The notes under the pieces: generated by a model
Told to the model about the DNA's origin: nothing
Database searches by the model: none
The model's input: only the letters and a program-made list of their open reading frames with translations
Program-made: the position numbers and the translations under genes
Shown here: positions 1 through 11,830 of the stretch, one piece after another
Layout of the letters: each line of letters starts with the position of its first letter
How positions within the stretch are numbered: the stretch's first letter is position 1
Assembly: GCA_023055505.1 (NCBI GenBank)
Contig: JALIRH010000049.1
Coordinates: 2,294,001-2,358,000, forward strand
Origin: Callipepla californica brunnescens
Lineage: Eukaryota; Chordata; Aves; Galliformes; Odontophoridae
Length of the DNA: 64,000 bases
Direction of reading: 5' to 3'

Positions 1-1204
1 ACACAGATTGCTATTAAAGCACACTTGGAATAATCTGACAGGTTTCTTGTAATCATGGAATTTACTGCTCATGGGAAAAAACTTCTAGCCAGTACACGCA
101 CAACAATCTGGAGGTCATATCAGTATCGCATTACTGGACTATGAGAAACCTCTACTTTTGAACTGCATAAACCATGCAACTTACCTCCATGAATGTTTCC
201 CTCAGATTGAACCTTTTTTCTACAAGTTGACCGTGTTCCCTGAGAAAGGTGCAGAGAAACAAACTGAGATTCGGAGTGAAGTTCTGTTCATCATCTTTTC
301 CATCTGAGCAGGAAAGTCGGATATTGGCATTTAATGGAAGCACCTAACAAAACGAAGACAGACAAAAATCAATGTTCTATTTCACACGTAAGCACAACTA
401 CTGCACACCAATCATTCTGCTTTTTTCCCTTTGAAAAAAACTCCCTTCCACCAGGGCCTTCCTCCAAAGCCCTCCCGCTCCTGCTTGATGCTTGTCTCCA
501 AGATGGACAGTTCAGGAAAGGAGCAAACAGACACTGAAGTTCTGATGAACCTACCTTAGCCTACCTCTTGGAACAGCAAAGACAAGGGAAGCATCTCTCC
601 CAAGATATTTTCAACTGATATCAAGCACAACTGTTCCAAAAACGTGTTTGTTACCTGTGCCTCATAACACGGCAGTCAGCATGTTAAATAATAGGAAAGA
701 TCTCGCTGTAAATATGTGTAAATTCGCAAAGGCTCCCTGGAAAAAACGCCACTATTTTTCCGTCATCTACCAAATATCTCTGAGGTACCTCCTTCAGAAG
801 TCCACCACTTTTCAAATTCTATTGTTATAAAACTGAAACACTGTCAGTGTTGCTCAGGGTCGATACCGTTAAGCTAAAGAATGGTGAGAAAACGCATCAC
901 CTTTGCTGCTGCCAGCATTCTGGTTTTCACTGTTCTCTGACTCTCTAAGAAAAGGTCAAATAAATCCAAGCTTGCTTCAAATTCAGATGCTACAGTTATG
1001 CTAAAAAAAAACATGAGATGCAAAACACGCTAATTACTCAATTAAGAATTCAACTGTTATTTTAAGTAAGAGCTTAGGCTGAACGTATTTGCATTCAGAG
1101 TCTAAGAGCATCATCTGCAGAACCACAGAACTGTGGAAGCCCCGTGCAAAGCAGGCTCTACAGGGAGCAGGTTACACAGGTAGGCATGCAGACAGGCCTT
1201 TGGA

Positions 1205-1725
1205 CACCTCCAGAGAAGGAGACTTCACAGCCCCTCCAGGCAGCCCGTTCCACTGCTCTGTCGCTTGCGCTTTGAAGAAGTTCTTTTGCACACTGGAGCA
1301 GAACTTCCTATGCCCTAGCTTTCCAGCCACGTCCCTTTGTCCTGGTCCCTACCTACCACAGAAAAGAGGCTGGCCGTGTCCCTTTGTCTCCCACACTTAA
1401 GGAATTTATAAACATTAACAAGATCCCCTCTGAGTCTTCTTTTCTTAAGGCTGCACAGACCCAGGTCTCTCAGCCTTTCCTCACAAGAAAAGCGTTCCAT
1501 GCCCTTTATCATCTTTGTAGCCCTCCACTGGACTCTTTCCAGGAGATCCCTGATTTTTGTTTTTTTGTATCGAGGAGCCCAGAACTGAATGCAGTGCTCC
1601 AGGTGAGGCCTCACCAGGTCAGAGTAGAGGAGGAGCATCACCTCCCTTGATCTGCTGGCCAAGCTCTTTTTACTGAGTCTTAGGATCCCATGGGACTTTC
1701 TGGCCACCAGGGCACACTACTAGCT
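1205..1725 (-). mobile_element. CR1 LINE fragment (3' part of ORF2)
   Basis: On the minus strand the translation contains the typical end of the CR1 reverse-transcriptase protein (LYSDLVRPHLEHC, then LLERVQWRATKMI). It is 5'-truncated and lies inside an XPO1-like intron. Confidence 0.9.
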
Positions 1726-1754
1726 CACGGCCAGCCTGCTGTCCAGCTATAAAG

Positions 1755-1830
1755 AAAACAATAAATAAAAAATTATATATAATAAATATATAGAATTATA
1801 TATGAAAAATATATATAATAAATAAAGAAA
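1755..1830. repeat. AT-rich low-complexity tract
   Basis: Runs of ataaataaa and tatata alternate over about 75 bases next to the CR1 fragment. The rest of 1,831-2,250 is AT-rich intron ending in a short (caa)n run at about 2,213-2,230; nothing else is seen. Confidence 0.7.
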
Positions 1831-2852
1831 CAGAACAGCTTTGATATGAGTCTACCTACACTGAAATGGACAGATGTGAAAACACATCTGCAGTTACCCT
1901 TCCTGCCTTCACAATAAAAAGTATACAAACCTCTGGCATTTCAATACACTTAAATAATGTGTGCTGAGGACATAGCAGCATCTTACCCACCTGCCACCAC
2001 TTTTCTCAGACAGCCTGAGAACACAAAACCAATCTCTAATTCAACAAAATAAATAAATCCTGCAGAAACGCAGCTGTTCCTCAGACTCATACAAATTTAT
2101 GTCTTCTGATCAAGCCATAAGTAAACACACAAAAACAACACAATGAAACACACAATTTCTCCAGAGCTTTGCCAATTGACCTAGATTGTTAAAAGTAGGA
2201 GTGGGAAAAACAAACAACAACAACAACAAAAACATTTGCTAAAACATTACCTGTTTTAACTGCATCATGGTCAAGGTAAAAAGGGTCACATGCTGCTCTT
2301 CATACTGGCATACACTGCCGCCTGCAATCTCTGTGAGGCACTTTAAAGAGACCTTCCAAAACATGGGAACATCCAAGAACGACTGAGAAAAGAAAAGAAG
2401 GAATTTTACACAAGTGTTATATACCATGCTTTTTGCAACTTTTATACAAAAAACAATCAGTAATTACATACACAACGTGTATATTAGTGTGCTGATTAAC
2501 TTAGTCTCATACACATATCCCAGAGGAATCCAGTTCAGAAATCGCAGCAAAGTTTCCAAAGTGGCCTGAATTAAAGGAGCATTTTGGGAGTTTTCCTGTA
2601 AAGACAGAACAGTGCATACAATATTACCAGGCATGGCTGGCTGGGGGTGGGCAGGAAAAGGTTAAAAAAAAAAAAAATACTAATACTTACCGTCACAAAC
2701 TGACACAGTTGGAAAATCTGAGAGAACTCATTGCACATACTATAAAAAAAAAAAATCGATTTAAGCAATATCATGTTCCAAAAATCTGTATTAATTAAAG
2801 CGCCTGTGACCACAAAACGCGTTCTGCAGTCTCAATGAGAGTCAGTTCTGGA

Positions 2853-3058
2853 GCCTCCAAGCCAAGAAGGACATGGAGCTGTTGGAGTGGGTCCATTGAG
2901 GATGGCCACTAAGATGACCAGAGGGCCGGAGCACCTCGCTACGAGGACAGGCTGAGAGCTGGGGCTCTTCAGACAGGAGAACAGAAAGCTCCAGGGGGAC
3001 CTCATGGCGTACCTGAAGCGGGCCTACAGGAAAGCTGGGGCAGGGCTTTTTGGCTGAG
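2853..3058 (-). mobile_element. CR1 LINE fragment
   Basis: Minus-strand CR1 tail (agctttcctgtaggcccgct on the minus-complementary reading). In the other two copies of this module the same fragment continues for another 300 bases or more, and another CR1 piece of opposite orientation sits beside it. Confidence 0.8.
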
Positions 3059-3739
3059 AAGAGTCCACCCTTGTCCCTTTGCCTCCCACTCCCTACATAG
3101 GTTAAACTAAGGTTGCTCCCACCCAACTGTACTGCTTTCAAGGGAAAACAACAACAACAAACCACAATAAACCAGTTGAGTCTCAGCTATAAAATCAGAT
3201 GTATCCTTTTACTGAAAACCTCCTAGCAAGAGAAACTCTATCTGACAGCAAGCACAAAGTAAGCACTGGGTGTTAGGGACATATTAAATAGAGATACTTG
3301 CCTGTCTTTCAAATGCTTCGCTTGCACTTGAGTTATGTGGCCACTGGAAAAATCAAACACTTCTTCACTCAATAGTTTAAGGATCACCGTGTTGTTCTGA
3401 CAAAGGCTTTCACTAGTCCTGCTTGCTCCTGCAATATCACTTATAAAAGCTGGCCAGTGCTTTGGCCATTCCTGTTTCAGAATCTGAAACGTGAAACACC
3501 CGTGTGTTAGGTACTTCAGCAAAACCAAATGTCGAGATTCATAAACTCCAGCTTACCTGAACAAGAATCACGTTCAGTTTCCCAAGATGCACCTTCTCTT
3601 CCTGGAGTATGGAAAAGACAAGTCAGATTATGCGTTGTATTTGCCTCCCTTTTTCTCCCCTGAAAGAATTCACTCACTTCTATACATGTTGGATCAGACG
3701 ATGTCTTGATAATTAGGCCAGCAACATACTTCTTTGTAC

Positions 3740-5436
3740 CTGCAGGAAAATGGATAAATATCTTAACGAAGCCAGGTGTAACAAAGAGTGTTTCTGAATC
3801 AAAATTCTTGCCACATCATTAAAATGAGGGTTTAAGGGTTCAGTCCAACGCTATCTGAGTTGACTCAGAGCCCACGTTACATAACATATGTGCTGGTGCC
3901 AACTGGCAAGTAAAATGCTGTTACTGCTGAGGATATTGCAGCCTATCTACGTGTGTGTGTGTGCCTGCAAATGCACGTCTTTGTCATTATGCAGACAAGT
4001 GTTCTTATTAAATTATTTAACAACGTAAGCTCATGATGAATAGTTCTATACATTAATACGTTCACTGCAGAAGTGATATCCCTAATGCTCATGTGGAGAT
4101 GACCAACTTTCTAACTTGCAGTGCCTTCAGAAAGCTCACAAACTAAGAAAACAGAAGTAGCCTTGTCACTTGCATACGTTAACCCTATATTTTCTATGTG
4201 ACCCAAGAGAATTCCTCTTCACTGGATGCAGTGCAGGCAAGCAAAAGGGTTGGACAGAGGTTTTAATGACTATGCATGTACCTTGCTATTTAACTTGAAG
4301 AAGTCAAAATCCAGTGGATGTACCATTTCTTCAATAAGACAGTCAACAGTACAGACAAAACACAGACTACTGCTGTTTCAAGTTATCACCTAACTAAAAG
4401 GAATGCCTTCTTTGCAGAAATGTCATTTTTCCCCTAGTCACTAGTCTAAATTAGAAATCATTCCTAGCACTTTAGGAAAAGCAGTCATTTTTTGCACTCT
4501 GGGCCTGAGCAAAACATCCCTTCAGGTTTTAACTGCATTTTCAAGAAATTTGGAAACAACAGGTCTGGAAGTGACACGACTTGAGCTATACCACACAACA
4601 GCTGCTCTCCAGGCTTTTCTGACCCCAGATTAAGTTCTTCATCATTATCAACCAGGATCAATACACACTAATCCAGAGGAATACTTGATAACAAGACATG
4701 CCATTGTCAAGCACCGGTCTCAGCCCACGGATGGGGACTGCTGAATCACAGCCTGAACCACTGATGGATCACCTGAGGCGAGCACGGAGTCAGCCATGGG
4801 AGCACAGGTGAAGGCAATGCACCTGTGCCAATTCACCAATGGCCACAAACTGAAGCAGAGGAAGTGGTGCACAGGTGTGCTTGGGAACTCCTTCACAGTG
4901 AGGGCCACGGAGCACTGGAACAGGCTGCCTGTGCTACTAGAATTCAACTGTTCATTTACAACCTCAGTGCCATCCTAGCAGCAATCCAGCCCTGAGAACA
5001 TCTGCAGATGGAAACAGCTGCTCAGCTTATCCACTGGAGCTGTTCATAGGCTCAGCTAGTAGAAAACTGGTTAACAAAAAGTCCAGTTCATCTGAAAATT
5101 GCTTGGAACCTACCCTCTGCCAGCCTCACTCCAATAGCGCCTGAGAGGCAGTGTTCCTCCTCCCTGTGTCCCACAGGGGTTAACCAGTACGTCAGCAAAG
5201 CCCCGGCAGCAAGAAAGCTTCCTATTATTGCTAAGCCTGGACACCAGGCTACTGTCAGAAGGACTGGAACAGCACTGCTGTTAGAATTCTCTGTAAGCGA
5301 GATGCAAAAAGAGTAGAGAACAAGAGCACCGACAGAACTCAGCAGCTACAGCTCTCCTTCAATGCCCTTCCAAAGTTCCTGGATGAGTACTGCACATTGC
5401 AGTCCTTACGGGAAAGCAGCTCCTCTACAGAGGGAA
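3740..5436. other. Intron-like and unannotated part of the XPO1 module
   Basis: The third copy of the module shared with 18,018-20,064 and 42,237-43,938 in inverse orientation. It contains one plus-sense CR1 piece (4,790-4,975) and a short (gt)n at about 3,953. A run at 5,340-5,440 is open on the plus strand in all copies (QQLQLSFNALPKFLDEYC) but I could not assign it. Confidence 0.6.
4790..4975 (+). mobile_element. CR1 LINE fragment
   Basis: Plus-sense CR1 tail: the conserved block 'cacaaactgaagca...gagcactggaacaggctgcc' is readable. The same piece recurs in inverse orientation at 18,845-19,010 and 42,720-42,890. Confidence 0.8.
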
Positions 5437-6978
5437 AGGGAAAGCATTTTCACAGATGAACCAAGCTAAACTGTCAGATCAAGCAGGACAGAGGACAACA
5501 TCACAATCACCACATTACTAAACTCCTGTCCAAACAGACAAATATGAAATTCCCTAGGAGTTTCAGCATGGTGTGTGCTTGCAGAAGCCATTTTATCTCA
5601 TCTGGGCCATTACCTCAGAGCAGTTCCTATCACCATGGAGTTCCAGCATGTTATCAGTACATAAACAGACACACAAGTACACCCCTTTATCCAATCGCGG
5701 GGCACAAACTACATTCAGAATGTGCTTGGAAGCTGGTGCAACAGATGCGTGTTTGTAGTAATTTTCTAAGATTAGCAAGTTTTCTGCCTACAGATTAAGA
5801 TGCTTAAGTAGAACAAGTAGACAGTCCAATGAAAGAACCTAGCAACATTTGTCATGGAATTTGAAAATGTAAAACAGAACAGAGTCTTCCATGGAGGTTT
5901 ATATACATAAAAACATACATTTGTTTGATCATGTTTAACAACTGCTTACAGAGTTTAACTTATTTTTAGTCTTGACAAGCAATGCTTTCCATTTCAAGAC
6001 TGTCTTTCCCTAGTAGCCCTGAACCTGATCAATTCGTACCCATTTTCTTCTCAGCAGAAAAATACAAGTTGATAGAATTCTTCAAGAGGGCCTGAAGGAC
6101 ATATCTGTTTCCACCAACTCCTCCCGCCCGCCCCGCAGCAGTGTCACGTACACAATTCCCCCTTCATTACTCAAAGAATCAAAACCACCTCCTAATGCCA
6201 GAAATACCCATTAAGTTATGTCATCACAACACACATCCTACAAGCCACTGAGTAGCATCTACCTCAACTCTTCAGGCAGCTCTTCCATTTCACAATGAGG
6301 TAAATTGTACAATCAATTCAAGTTTCATAATGATGAAGTCCTTGTCCATTCCAGCTCAAAACACTCCAGACAAGCTTTCTCTGTCCACAGGAACAGAATT
6401 TCCTCTCACACTGGAACATTCACAAAGAATATCACTGAGTTGTAACACCAAGAAGCTTTTATTTCTGGGCAGGCCTTCACACAAGAGGAGAAAATCCTAT
6501 TGAGACCAGAGCACATTAATCAGATTACACCCTTCCTAAGTATCATTAAACAACCAACTCTACAGTAGAGGAGGAACAGGTCTGGTTACGGGGCCAGAAA
6601 GACCTGAATGCTAAAAGCCATTTCAAAGTAAAGTTAAGAATGGAGATTCACGTCTGAAGAACATATCGTCCGAAGAAAGCTCATTCTGCTGCTGCTATTC
6701 TTGGCTGGAATTAAAACCTCCCAATGCTGAACCAGAAGTGGGAACAAAACCCTGGCTAACCTCAAGGCCCAACAAGGTATTTCATCATATCACTCCGTGT
6801 ACAGTTACAATAAAATCTGAATAGAAAGGTTAGAAGGTCCAGCTTTCTCTTTTCACAAACTGGAACTTCTAATCACATCTTCACAGTGATATTAAAAGCT
6901 CACAGCAGAACATGGAAATTCAGTTAATGAGTTCAGAAACCAGTAGCTGTTAAAGAAGACCAAGTATGGTAAAGGGTA
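5437..6978. other. No gene recognised
   Basis: Unique-looking, AT-moderate sequence shared only with 40,695-42,236 in the right arm. No convincing exon, RNA gene or transposon was found on either strand. Confidence 0.6.
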
Positions 6979-7272
6979 ATGGTGAAAAGTGTTGAAAGGT
7001 CAAGTATTGGAGCAGTTCTACTCACTGTTCTGGAGTCTGTTTCACAGCTTGACAGAAAGCTTTGTGAACATGCATTAATCCCACCCCATTCGTCTCTTGC
7101 TGTTCAATACATACGGCAAGGCATCCAAGAGGAAAGAAAAAACATCACAGAGTTAGATGATACCGAGTTGGAAGGGATCCACCGGAATTTGAGTCCAGCT
7201 GCACAGACAACCATCCGAAAATCAAACCAACTGCCTGAGAACATAGCCAAAACAATTACTGTTCTAAAATAA
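6979..7272 (+). other. 97-codon ORF, unrecognised, conserved in both arms
   Basis: An uninterrupted ORF encoding 97 residues, acidic to neutral, without signal peptide or membrane segment (contains ITELDDTELEGIHRNLSP). The right-arm twin at 40,694-40,401 differs by two amino acids (K/E and K/Q). It may be a transposon remnant or chance ORF. I do not recognise a family, and the few differences seen are amino-acid changing, which does not suggest purifying selection. Confidence 0.35.
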
Positions 7273-7305
7273 TTACACCTGTAATTATTTTACCCCATAC
7301 AGGTG

Positions 7306-7660
7306 TACGGGAATCATGGGAGAGGGGGAAGGAGGGGGCAGAGGAGCTAAAATGGCCTTCTGTGAAAATGAAAGAGAGCGTGGGAACAGAGGGACAGGTA
7401 AAGGAAGGAAGCTGAGGGGCTGTAGGGTGCTTCGATGGGGTAAAAAGAGGGCCTGGGGACAGAGAGAGAGAGCTGTGGGGGAGAACACGGGGCACTGAAA
7501 AAAGGGCGTGGGGGGGCGACATACCATGGAAAAAAAGGGGGGGGGGGAGAGCAAGAGGGAGAAAACCGGGTAAGGTGGGATAGAGCAAGAGGGAGAAAAC
7601 CGGCGGGGGGGGGGGAGGGGAAGCACCAACGGAAAAAAAGAGGGGGGGAGCGGGACGGGA
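7306..7660. repeat. Purine-rich satellite-like tract with poly-G runs
   Basis: The plus strand is almost all purine, with diverged blocks related to the pyrimidine-rich arrays at 21,557-22,790 and 45,421-46,625 (the block around 'gggaacagagggacaggtaaa' recurs there as its complement). A shorter unit 'agagcaagagggagaaaacc' occurs twice (about 7,545 and 7,585). Several G runs of 8-12 make quadruplex or triplex formation plausible. Confidence 0.75.
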
Positions 7661-7679
7661 CAGGGCACCTCTCCTGCCG

Positions 7680-8060
7680 AACAGAGACCCCACGCGGCCC
7701 CACCCCCTTCACCCCGGCCCCCTCCGCAGTGCCCCCCGAACCCCACGTGCAGGAGCTGAGGCGGCGCTCCGAACCCCCGGACCGCACCCACAGCCGCGCG
7801 GGCGCGGGGTGATGACGTCACGGCGACACGCGGCGCCGCCCCGACGACGGCGGGCGCATGCGCGCTCGGGCGCCGTCGCTATGGAGACGGCGACACACTT
7901 CCGTGTTGGAGAAGCCCGGGGAGGTGGGGGAGGGGTTCCGGGGGAGCGCGGAGCTCCGCGCGTGGCGGCGCTGAGTGGGGCTGTGGGTGGGACATCCCCT
8001 GCGAGATGCAGCCAAACAGCGGCATCTGGGCAGGACGCGGAGGTGGGGAACAGCAGCACG
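7680..8060. promoter_or_regulatory. CpG-island promoter with CRE, NRF1 and X-box motifs
   Basis: A very GC- and CpG-rich block containing a perfect CRE (tgacgtca, 7,813-7,820), a palindromic NRF1-type site (gcgcatgcgc, 7,854-7,863), an RFX X-box-like site (gtcgctatggagac, 7,875-7,888) and an ETS-like cacttccg just after. This combination is known from testis and ciliary gene promoters. I cannot see which transcript it serves: no clear first exon was found on either side. The right-arm copy keeps all of the motifs. Confidence 0.6.
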
Positions 8061-8079
8061 GGGATCTGCAGGGAAGGGG

Positions 8080-8145
8080 AAAGAAACGAAAGGAAGGAAG
8101 AAAGGAAGAAAAAGAAAGAAAGAAAAGGAAGGAAAGAAAGTGTTT
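8080..8145. repeat. (GAAA/GGAA)n microsatellite
   Basis: Pure A/G stretch of gaaag and gaagg units. The right arm has a slightly different unit count at 39,536-39,600. Confidence 0.85.
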
Positions 8146-8199
8146 GATGCTGGGGAAGTACGGCCAGTAATTGCACGCGTACAGAGATGTGTGTTATGA

Positions 8200-8880
8200 T
8201 GCACGTTAATTATTTCCGTGGATATTTATGAATATAGGTGTATAAATATGCGTGTGTGTGACGTAAATTATTCTTTGTTTGTATAGGGATATGAAGGATG
8301 ATGTAGTGATGTGCAATAAGGGGTGGAACGTTGAGGCTTTATGATTCTTGTTATCAGTTCTCCACATCATCTCACCGTGTGTGAGAAGTAGACCGTGTTT
8401 TTGCAGTGGAAATTTCCAGTATTTCTGTATGTAGCTTGGGTAAGTTGCTGTAAAAAAAGTAAAGTTGAGACTGGGGAATTCCGACCCAGGGAGAATTGGC
8501 ACAGGCACTGGGAAAGGTAATGAGATAGGGGGGGGGAAAGCCTGGCACAGGACGGGACTAGTGAATAATTATGGGAGGTGTTGTCCTCCTACCGTTGTAA
8601 AACGTACAGAACAGACCTGAATACGGAGGGGGATTGGTAACGGACATTGCATGGAAATATAATGTAGCGATCACGTCGGAAGACTGTGAGCATGAGATGC
8701 ACACCAGTGAGTGCCAGGACAGGTTTGCCTGCATCGGACCCAGCATATAAAGAATGGATTGTACTGATGAGTTGTGCAATTTCTCCCTTGTCAGTAGGGG
8801 GTGTGCACACATTACTGCAATAACGAATAAAATTGCTGCTGTCACTGAGATCTTTGCCTAACCCAAAATTCTTGACTTAG
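8200..8880 (+). other. Possible solo LTR or LTR-like segment
   Basis: A TATAAA box (8,746-8,751) is followed 75 bases later by AATAAA (8,826-8,831), an arrangement like U3-R of an LTR. Inverted terminal TG/CA ends could not be placed, so this is only a suggestion. No gene is seen here. Confidence 0.3.
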
Positions 8881-8894
8881 AGCATTTCTAACAA

Positions 8895-9050
8895 TTAGAA
8901 GGCTGAGGGGAGACCTCGTTGCTCTCTTCAAATACCCAGAAGCTGATGGCAGTGAGAGCGGGGTTGGTCTCTTCTCACTGGTGACAGTGACAGGACAAGG
9001 GGACGTGGCTTCAAGTTGCACCAAGCAGGTGCAGCATGGAAACTTCTCAC
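8895..9050 (+). mobile_element. CR1 LINE fragment
   Basis: Plus-sense CR1 ORF2 tail recognised from 'aggctgaggggagacctcgt' followed by the ggacaaggggacgtggcttc block. The twin lies at 38,625-38,805 on the minus strand. Confidence 0.8.
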
Positions 9051-9302
9051 TCTGAACTGAAGCCAGCGTGAAGACACGGCGCGCTTGTTGTAAGGATTTC
9101 ACTCCCTGCACCCTGTGCAGAATCAAGCAAGGCTTCCTCTCTAAACACAGCATCTTTCAAATGTGTTCTAGGAGAATTCACCAAAACGTGGCACGCTCAA
9201 CTCAGCTATTTCTTATTTATTGCTGCAACAGAAACCTGGAAAGCCACAGCTGACCGCAGCAGCTCTTGTCCAGGTGTGACACATGGTCCCTGTAGGTGAC
9301 TG

Positions 9303-11289
9303 CTACGATGCCCTGTAGGATGGGAGCAGTGGCTGGCAGGGCTGGGGGCTTCTCGCTCCGCTCTGCTTCCCCATAACAGCAGGGTAGGCTGGGCTGGGGG
9401 GCCGCAGGGGCCGCACTGGGGGCAGCTGAGCCGGGCAGCTCTGTGGCCAGGGGGATGGGGGTGATCTTTCTGGGCTCTGCAACATGCGGGCAGTACATCC
9501 CGGCACACGTGGAGACCGCTGGCGCTTAGTGTGTCTGTCTGGTGATTCATCTGGAGCCAGCTCTCTGTCCCAATGCAGTAAGTGTTCTCGAGAAGCACAC
9601 CGGGCTTTGGCAGACTCAGTGAGGCGCCTGCAGAGAGAGGAACCGCTGAGGGCACGGGAGAGCACCCCGCTCTCCTTCCTTCCAGCGCCCCACAGAGCAG
9701 CACTGTGATAAAGAGCGTGGTGGGATGGCGGGGGGGGGAACAACTCACTGGTGTCTCTGCCTCCGCCGCCGGATGCAAATGCAGCACGCAATGACCAGAA
9801 GCAGAAAAGGAATGAACACAGCAATAGCGCCTTTTAGGCAGAATATGGGCACGTCTTTCTCGTGGGTGCCTCTCGTGGGTTCTCCACCACTCGCGTCTGA
9901 AACAACAACCACGGTCAGGTAAACGGGCAACCTCATCAGAGCTCTGACACTGACACAAAATGTTCCGTTTCGTTTCTGTGGCCTCCTGGAGCAAACAGAA
10001 TCCCACAACGCTTCCCTGGCCTGCACAGACTGCAGGAGGAAGATCCCTATTTCTTCTCTCCATCTGCTGAACGTGCTTCAGGCGGCTTCGTTCCCAGAGG
10101 ACAAAGTTCCCAAGTCCTCGGGAAGCCGATGGGAGGGGAGCGACCTCTTAACCATTGGCCACCAAGCTCTCTGCTCAGTATTTTTCACGTATGGATGTGG
10201 AACGCTAGGTTCCCAAGTCTTCTGACGCACAGACAGAAATATACCCACCAGACACTGCGTTCTCCCTTACGTCTGTCATTGCAAGGTGAGAAAGCCTCTG
10301 CAAATATCTTCCACTTCCCAATTTCCACCTCTCTCTCGCAGGACCTCAACAGAACGTACCACGACACATTGCAGACGAACCAACGCTTGAACCGAGCGCT
10401 CTTTCTGGGGAAGTCCATCCAGACAGAGTACCCACCCCTGTGATACCAGCGGTACTCCAGCCCGGGAAGCAGCTGAGGGTTTGGCACGGCCCTCTCCAGA
10501 GACATTTCTGCAACCAAAGAACCGTGAGAGCTTTGCATCACGCACCACCATCTATGTCACTGTGTAAGGGCACAGCTGACGAGCTCACGGTACTGGGGGA
10601 CGGTGCGGGGACGGGGCACGCACGCGCAGCTCTGTGTTCTCATTCCTGCATGCGTGCCTGGCTGCCGTGAGGGCTGTGAGCTGGCAGCTCTCAAAGGAAG
10701 TAAGAAGCCACGGCGTACCCACGTCATCTCCTGTCGCTTCTGTCCTGGAAGCCAGCGGGGATCCTGCATCCTGTTCACTTCCACTCAGATCTGTAAAACA
10801 GAACAGAGCAGCTCCTGTCAAACATCGTCATATCAAACCATATCCATCTCCAGATGGGAAGAACAGTGGATTGATTATTCCTCAGCACTCTTCTCTTCCT
10901 TTTACACAGGAACATCTCAGAAATTGGTGCTGGGTGTCTGCAGCGCACCACGCTAATACACAAAAAACCACGTGCGGAACTGTCTGGAGATGGGAAGAGA
11001 ACAAAAAGGGGATGGAGAAGGGAGGAAGAGAGATGGGGAGGGGAGAACCCTGGAGGCTCTGTCCCTGCACTGACTTACCCCTGGGCTCCACCTGAGGAAC
11101 AGAAGCTGTGTCCAGCCACGCAACTTGATCTGGAGAAACAGCGTCGTCATCTGGAATCGCAAACAGATGAGAGAAGTTCCCATCAAATGCTGGGATCTCT
11201 TTCTCCATCAGGGACTGCAGCTGGGTCAGGTAACGGGATGGGAGAAAGATCCAGGTCGGCAGTCCCTCCGAGTGCACAGGGTGACGCAC
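9303..11289 (-). CDS. Unassigned single-pass type I membrane protein, copy 1 (left arm)
   Basis: Five exons join in frame on the minus strand: about 11289-11079, 10790-10719, 10507-10271, 9896-9749 and 9627-9303, with GT donors, AG acceptors and phases 1-1-1-2 that all agree. The predicted ectodomain is followed by a membrane segment (GAIAVFIPFLLLVIACC), a four-arginine stop-transfer and a roughly 110-residue Pro/Ser/Arg-rich cytoplasmic tail ending in TAG at 9,303. The 5' end is uncertain: the first exon begins somewhere after an in-frame stop, and a second overlapping frame just upstream (GLERVLSNLPIARQ) is also protein-like, which could mean a missing exon or an old frameshift. No signal peptide was located. 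I do not recognise the family. It is near acrosin, so a sperm-surface role is possible but unproven. Confidence 0.6.
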
Positions 11290-11509
11290 TGTCTGGCTAT
11301 GGGCAGGTTGCTCAGTACTCTCTCCAGGCCGCGTGCAACGCCATCACGGACCAACATTTGGCCACTCAGGCCTTTCTTACTGCAGATCTCTGATGTGCAC
11401 ACAGGAAGGTGACGCTAAGGCACCGCAGGAAGACATGCCCGGCTCTTCCCCTGGGCTGCAGGCTGGGGGGGACCCCGTGCTGGGATCAGGGTGCTGCCCA
11501 TCTCTCCCC

Positions 11510-11830
11510 GCCCGCGCTTCCCGCCCCTCCGCCTCTCCGATTGGCCAGCCCTGCTCCGTCCGGCCCTCTCATTGGTTCCGACTGCTGCCTATCATACGCG
11601 CGCCCACCCCCGGACCGTTCATTCATCCGGGAGAGCCCCGCCGCCCGCGTGCGCCCGCCCTCTCACGTCTGCAGAGCTAACTGGCTGCCGTGCCTGTCAC
11701 TCAAGACCGAGAGGAGGGATGATTGGGCGAGCGAAGCCACGCTTCCTCCCTATTGGCAGCCACGGCCAGGTGCCTGCTCTGCGCGTGCGCAGTTCGGGTG
11801 GCAGTGCCCGGCCCGCCATGCTGAGTGAGG
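11510..11830. promoter_or_regulatory. Multi-CCAAT CpG-rich promoter, left-arm copy
   Basis: GC-rich block with ATTGG (inverted CCAAT) at 11,540, 11,571, 11,722 and 11,752; a fifth has decayed to actgg. It ends in cccgccATGctgagtgagg at 11,818, where ATG is followed by a consensus splice donor (gtgagg). It lies between the divergent membrane-protein gene (minus) and acrosin (plus) and may be bidirectional. It is related to 16,263-16,573. Confidence 0.65.

Larger units (their letters stand above)
179..3739 (-). pseudogene. XPO1: XPO1-like (exportin-1/CRM1) gene, 5'-truncated, continues past the left edge
   Basis: Exportin-1 is the nuclear export receptor that binds RanGTP and leucine-rich export signals. 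Six or more spliced exons are readable on the minus strand: 3739-3678 (YVAGLIIKTSSDPT), 3601-3557 (GKLNVILVQ), 3483-3302 (ILKQEWPKHWPAFISDI and onward), 2739-2691 (MCNEFSQIFQLCQF), 2595-2477 (TLETLLRFLNWIPLGY), 2382-2251 (VSLKCLTEIAG) and 343-179 (NLSLFLCTFL). They follow XPO1 order from about residue 104 to 370 with no stop. The 3302 exon ends in a GC donor (gacag/gcaagt), a GC-AG intron. The 2477 donor (gttgtg) is weak. Exons for the first hundred or so residues are not seen anywhere upstream, where the palindrome arm's other genes lie, so this copy lacks its normal start. It could be a pseudogene or driven from a foreign promoter. Introns are kept, so it arose by DNA duplication, not retroposition. 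Confidence 0.85.

Noticed and set aside
7256..8204. Pro-rich ORFs of 145-178 codons near 7.3-8.2 kb and 39.5-40.4 kb
   Set aside because: They cross poly-C/pyrimidine repeats and the CpG island, differ in frame between arms and show no domain.
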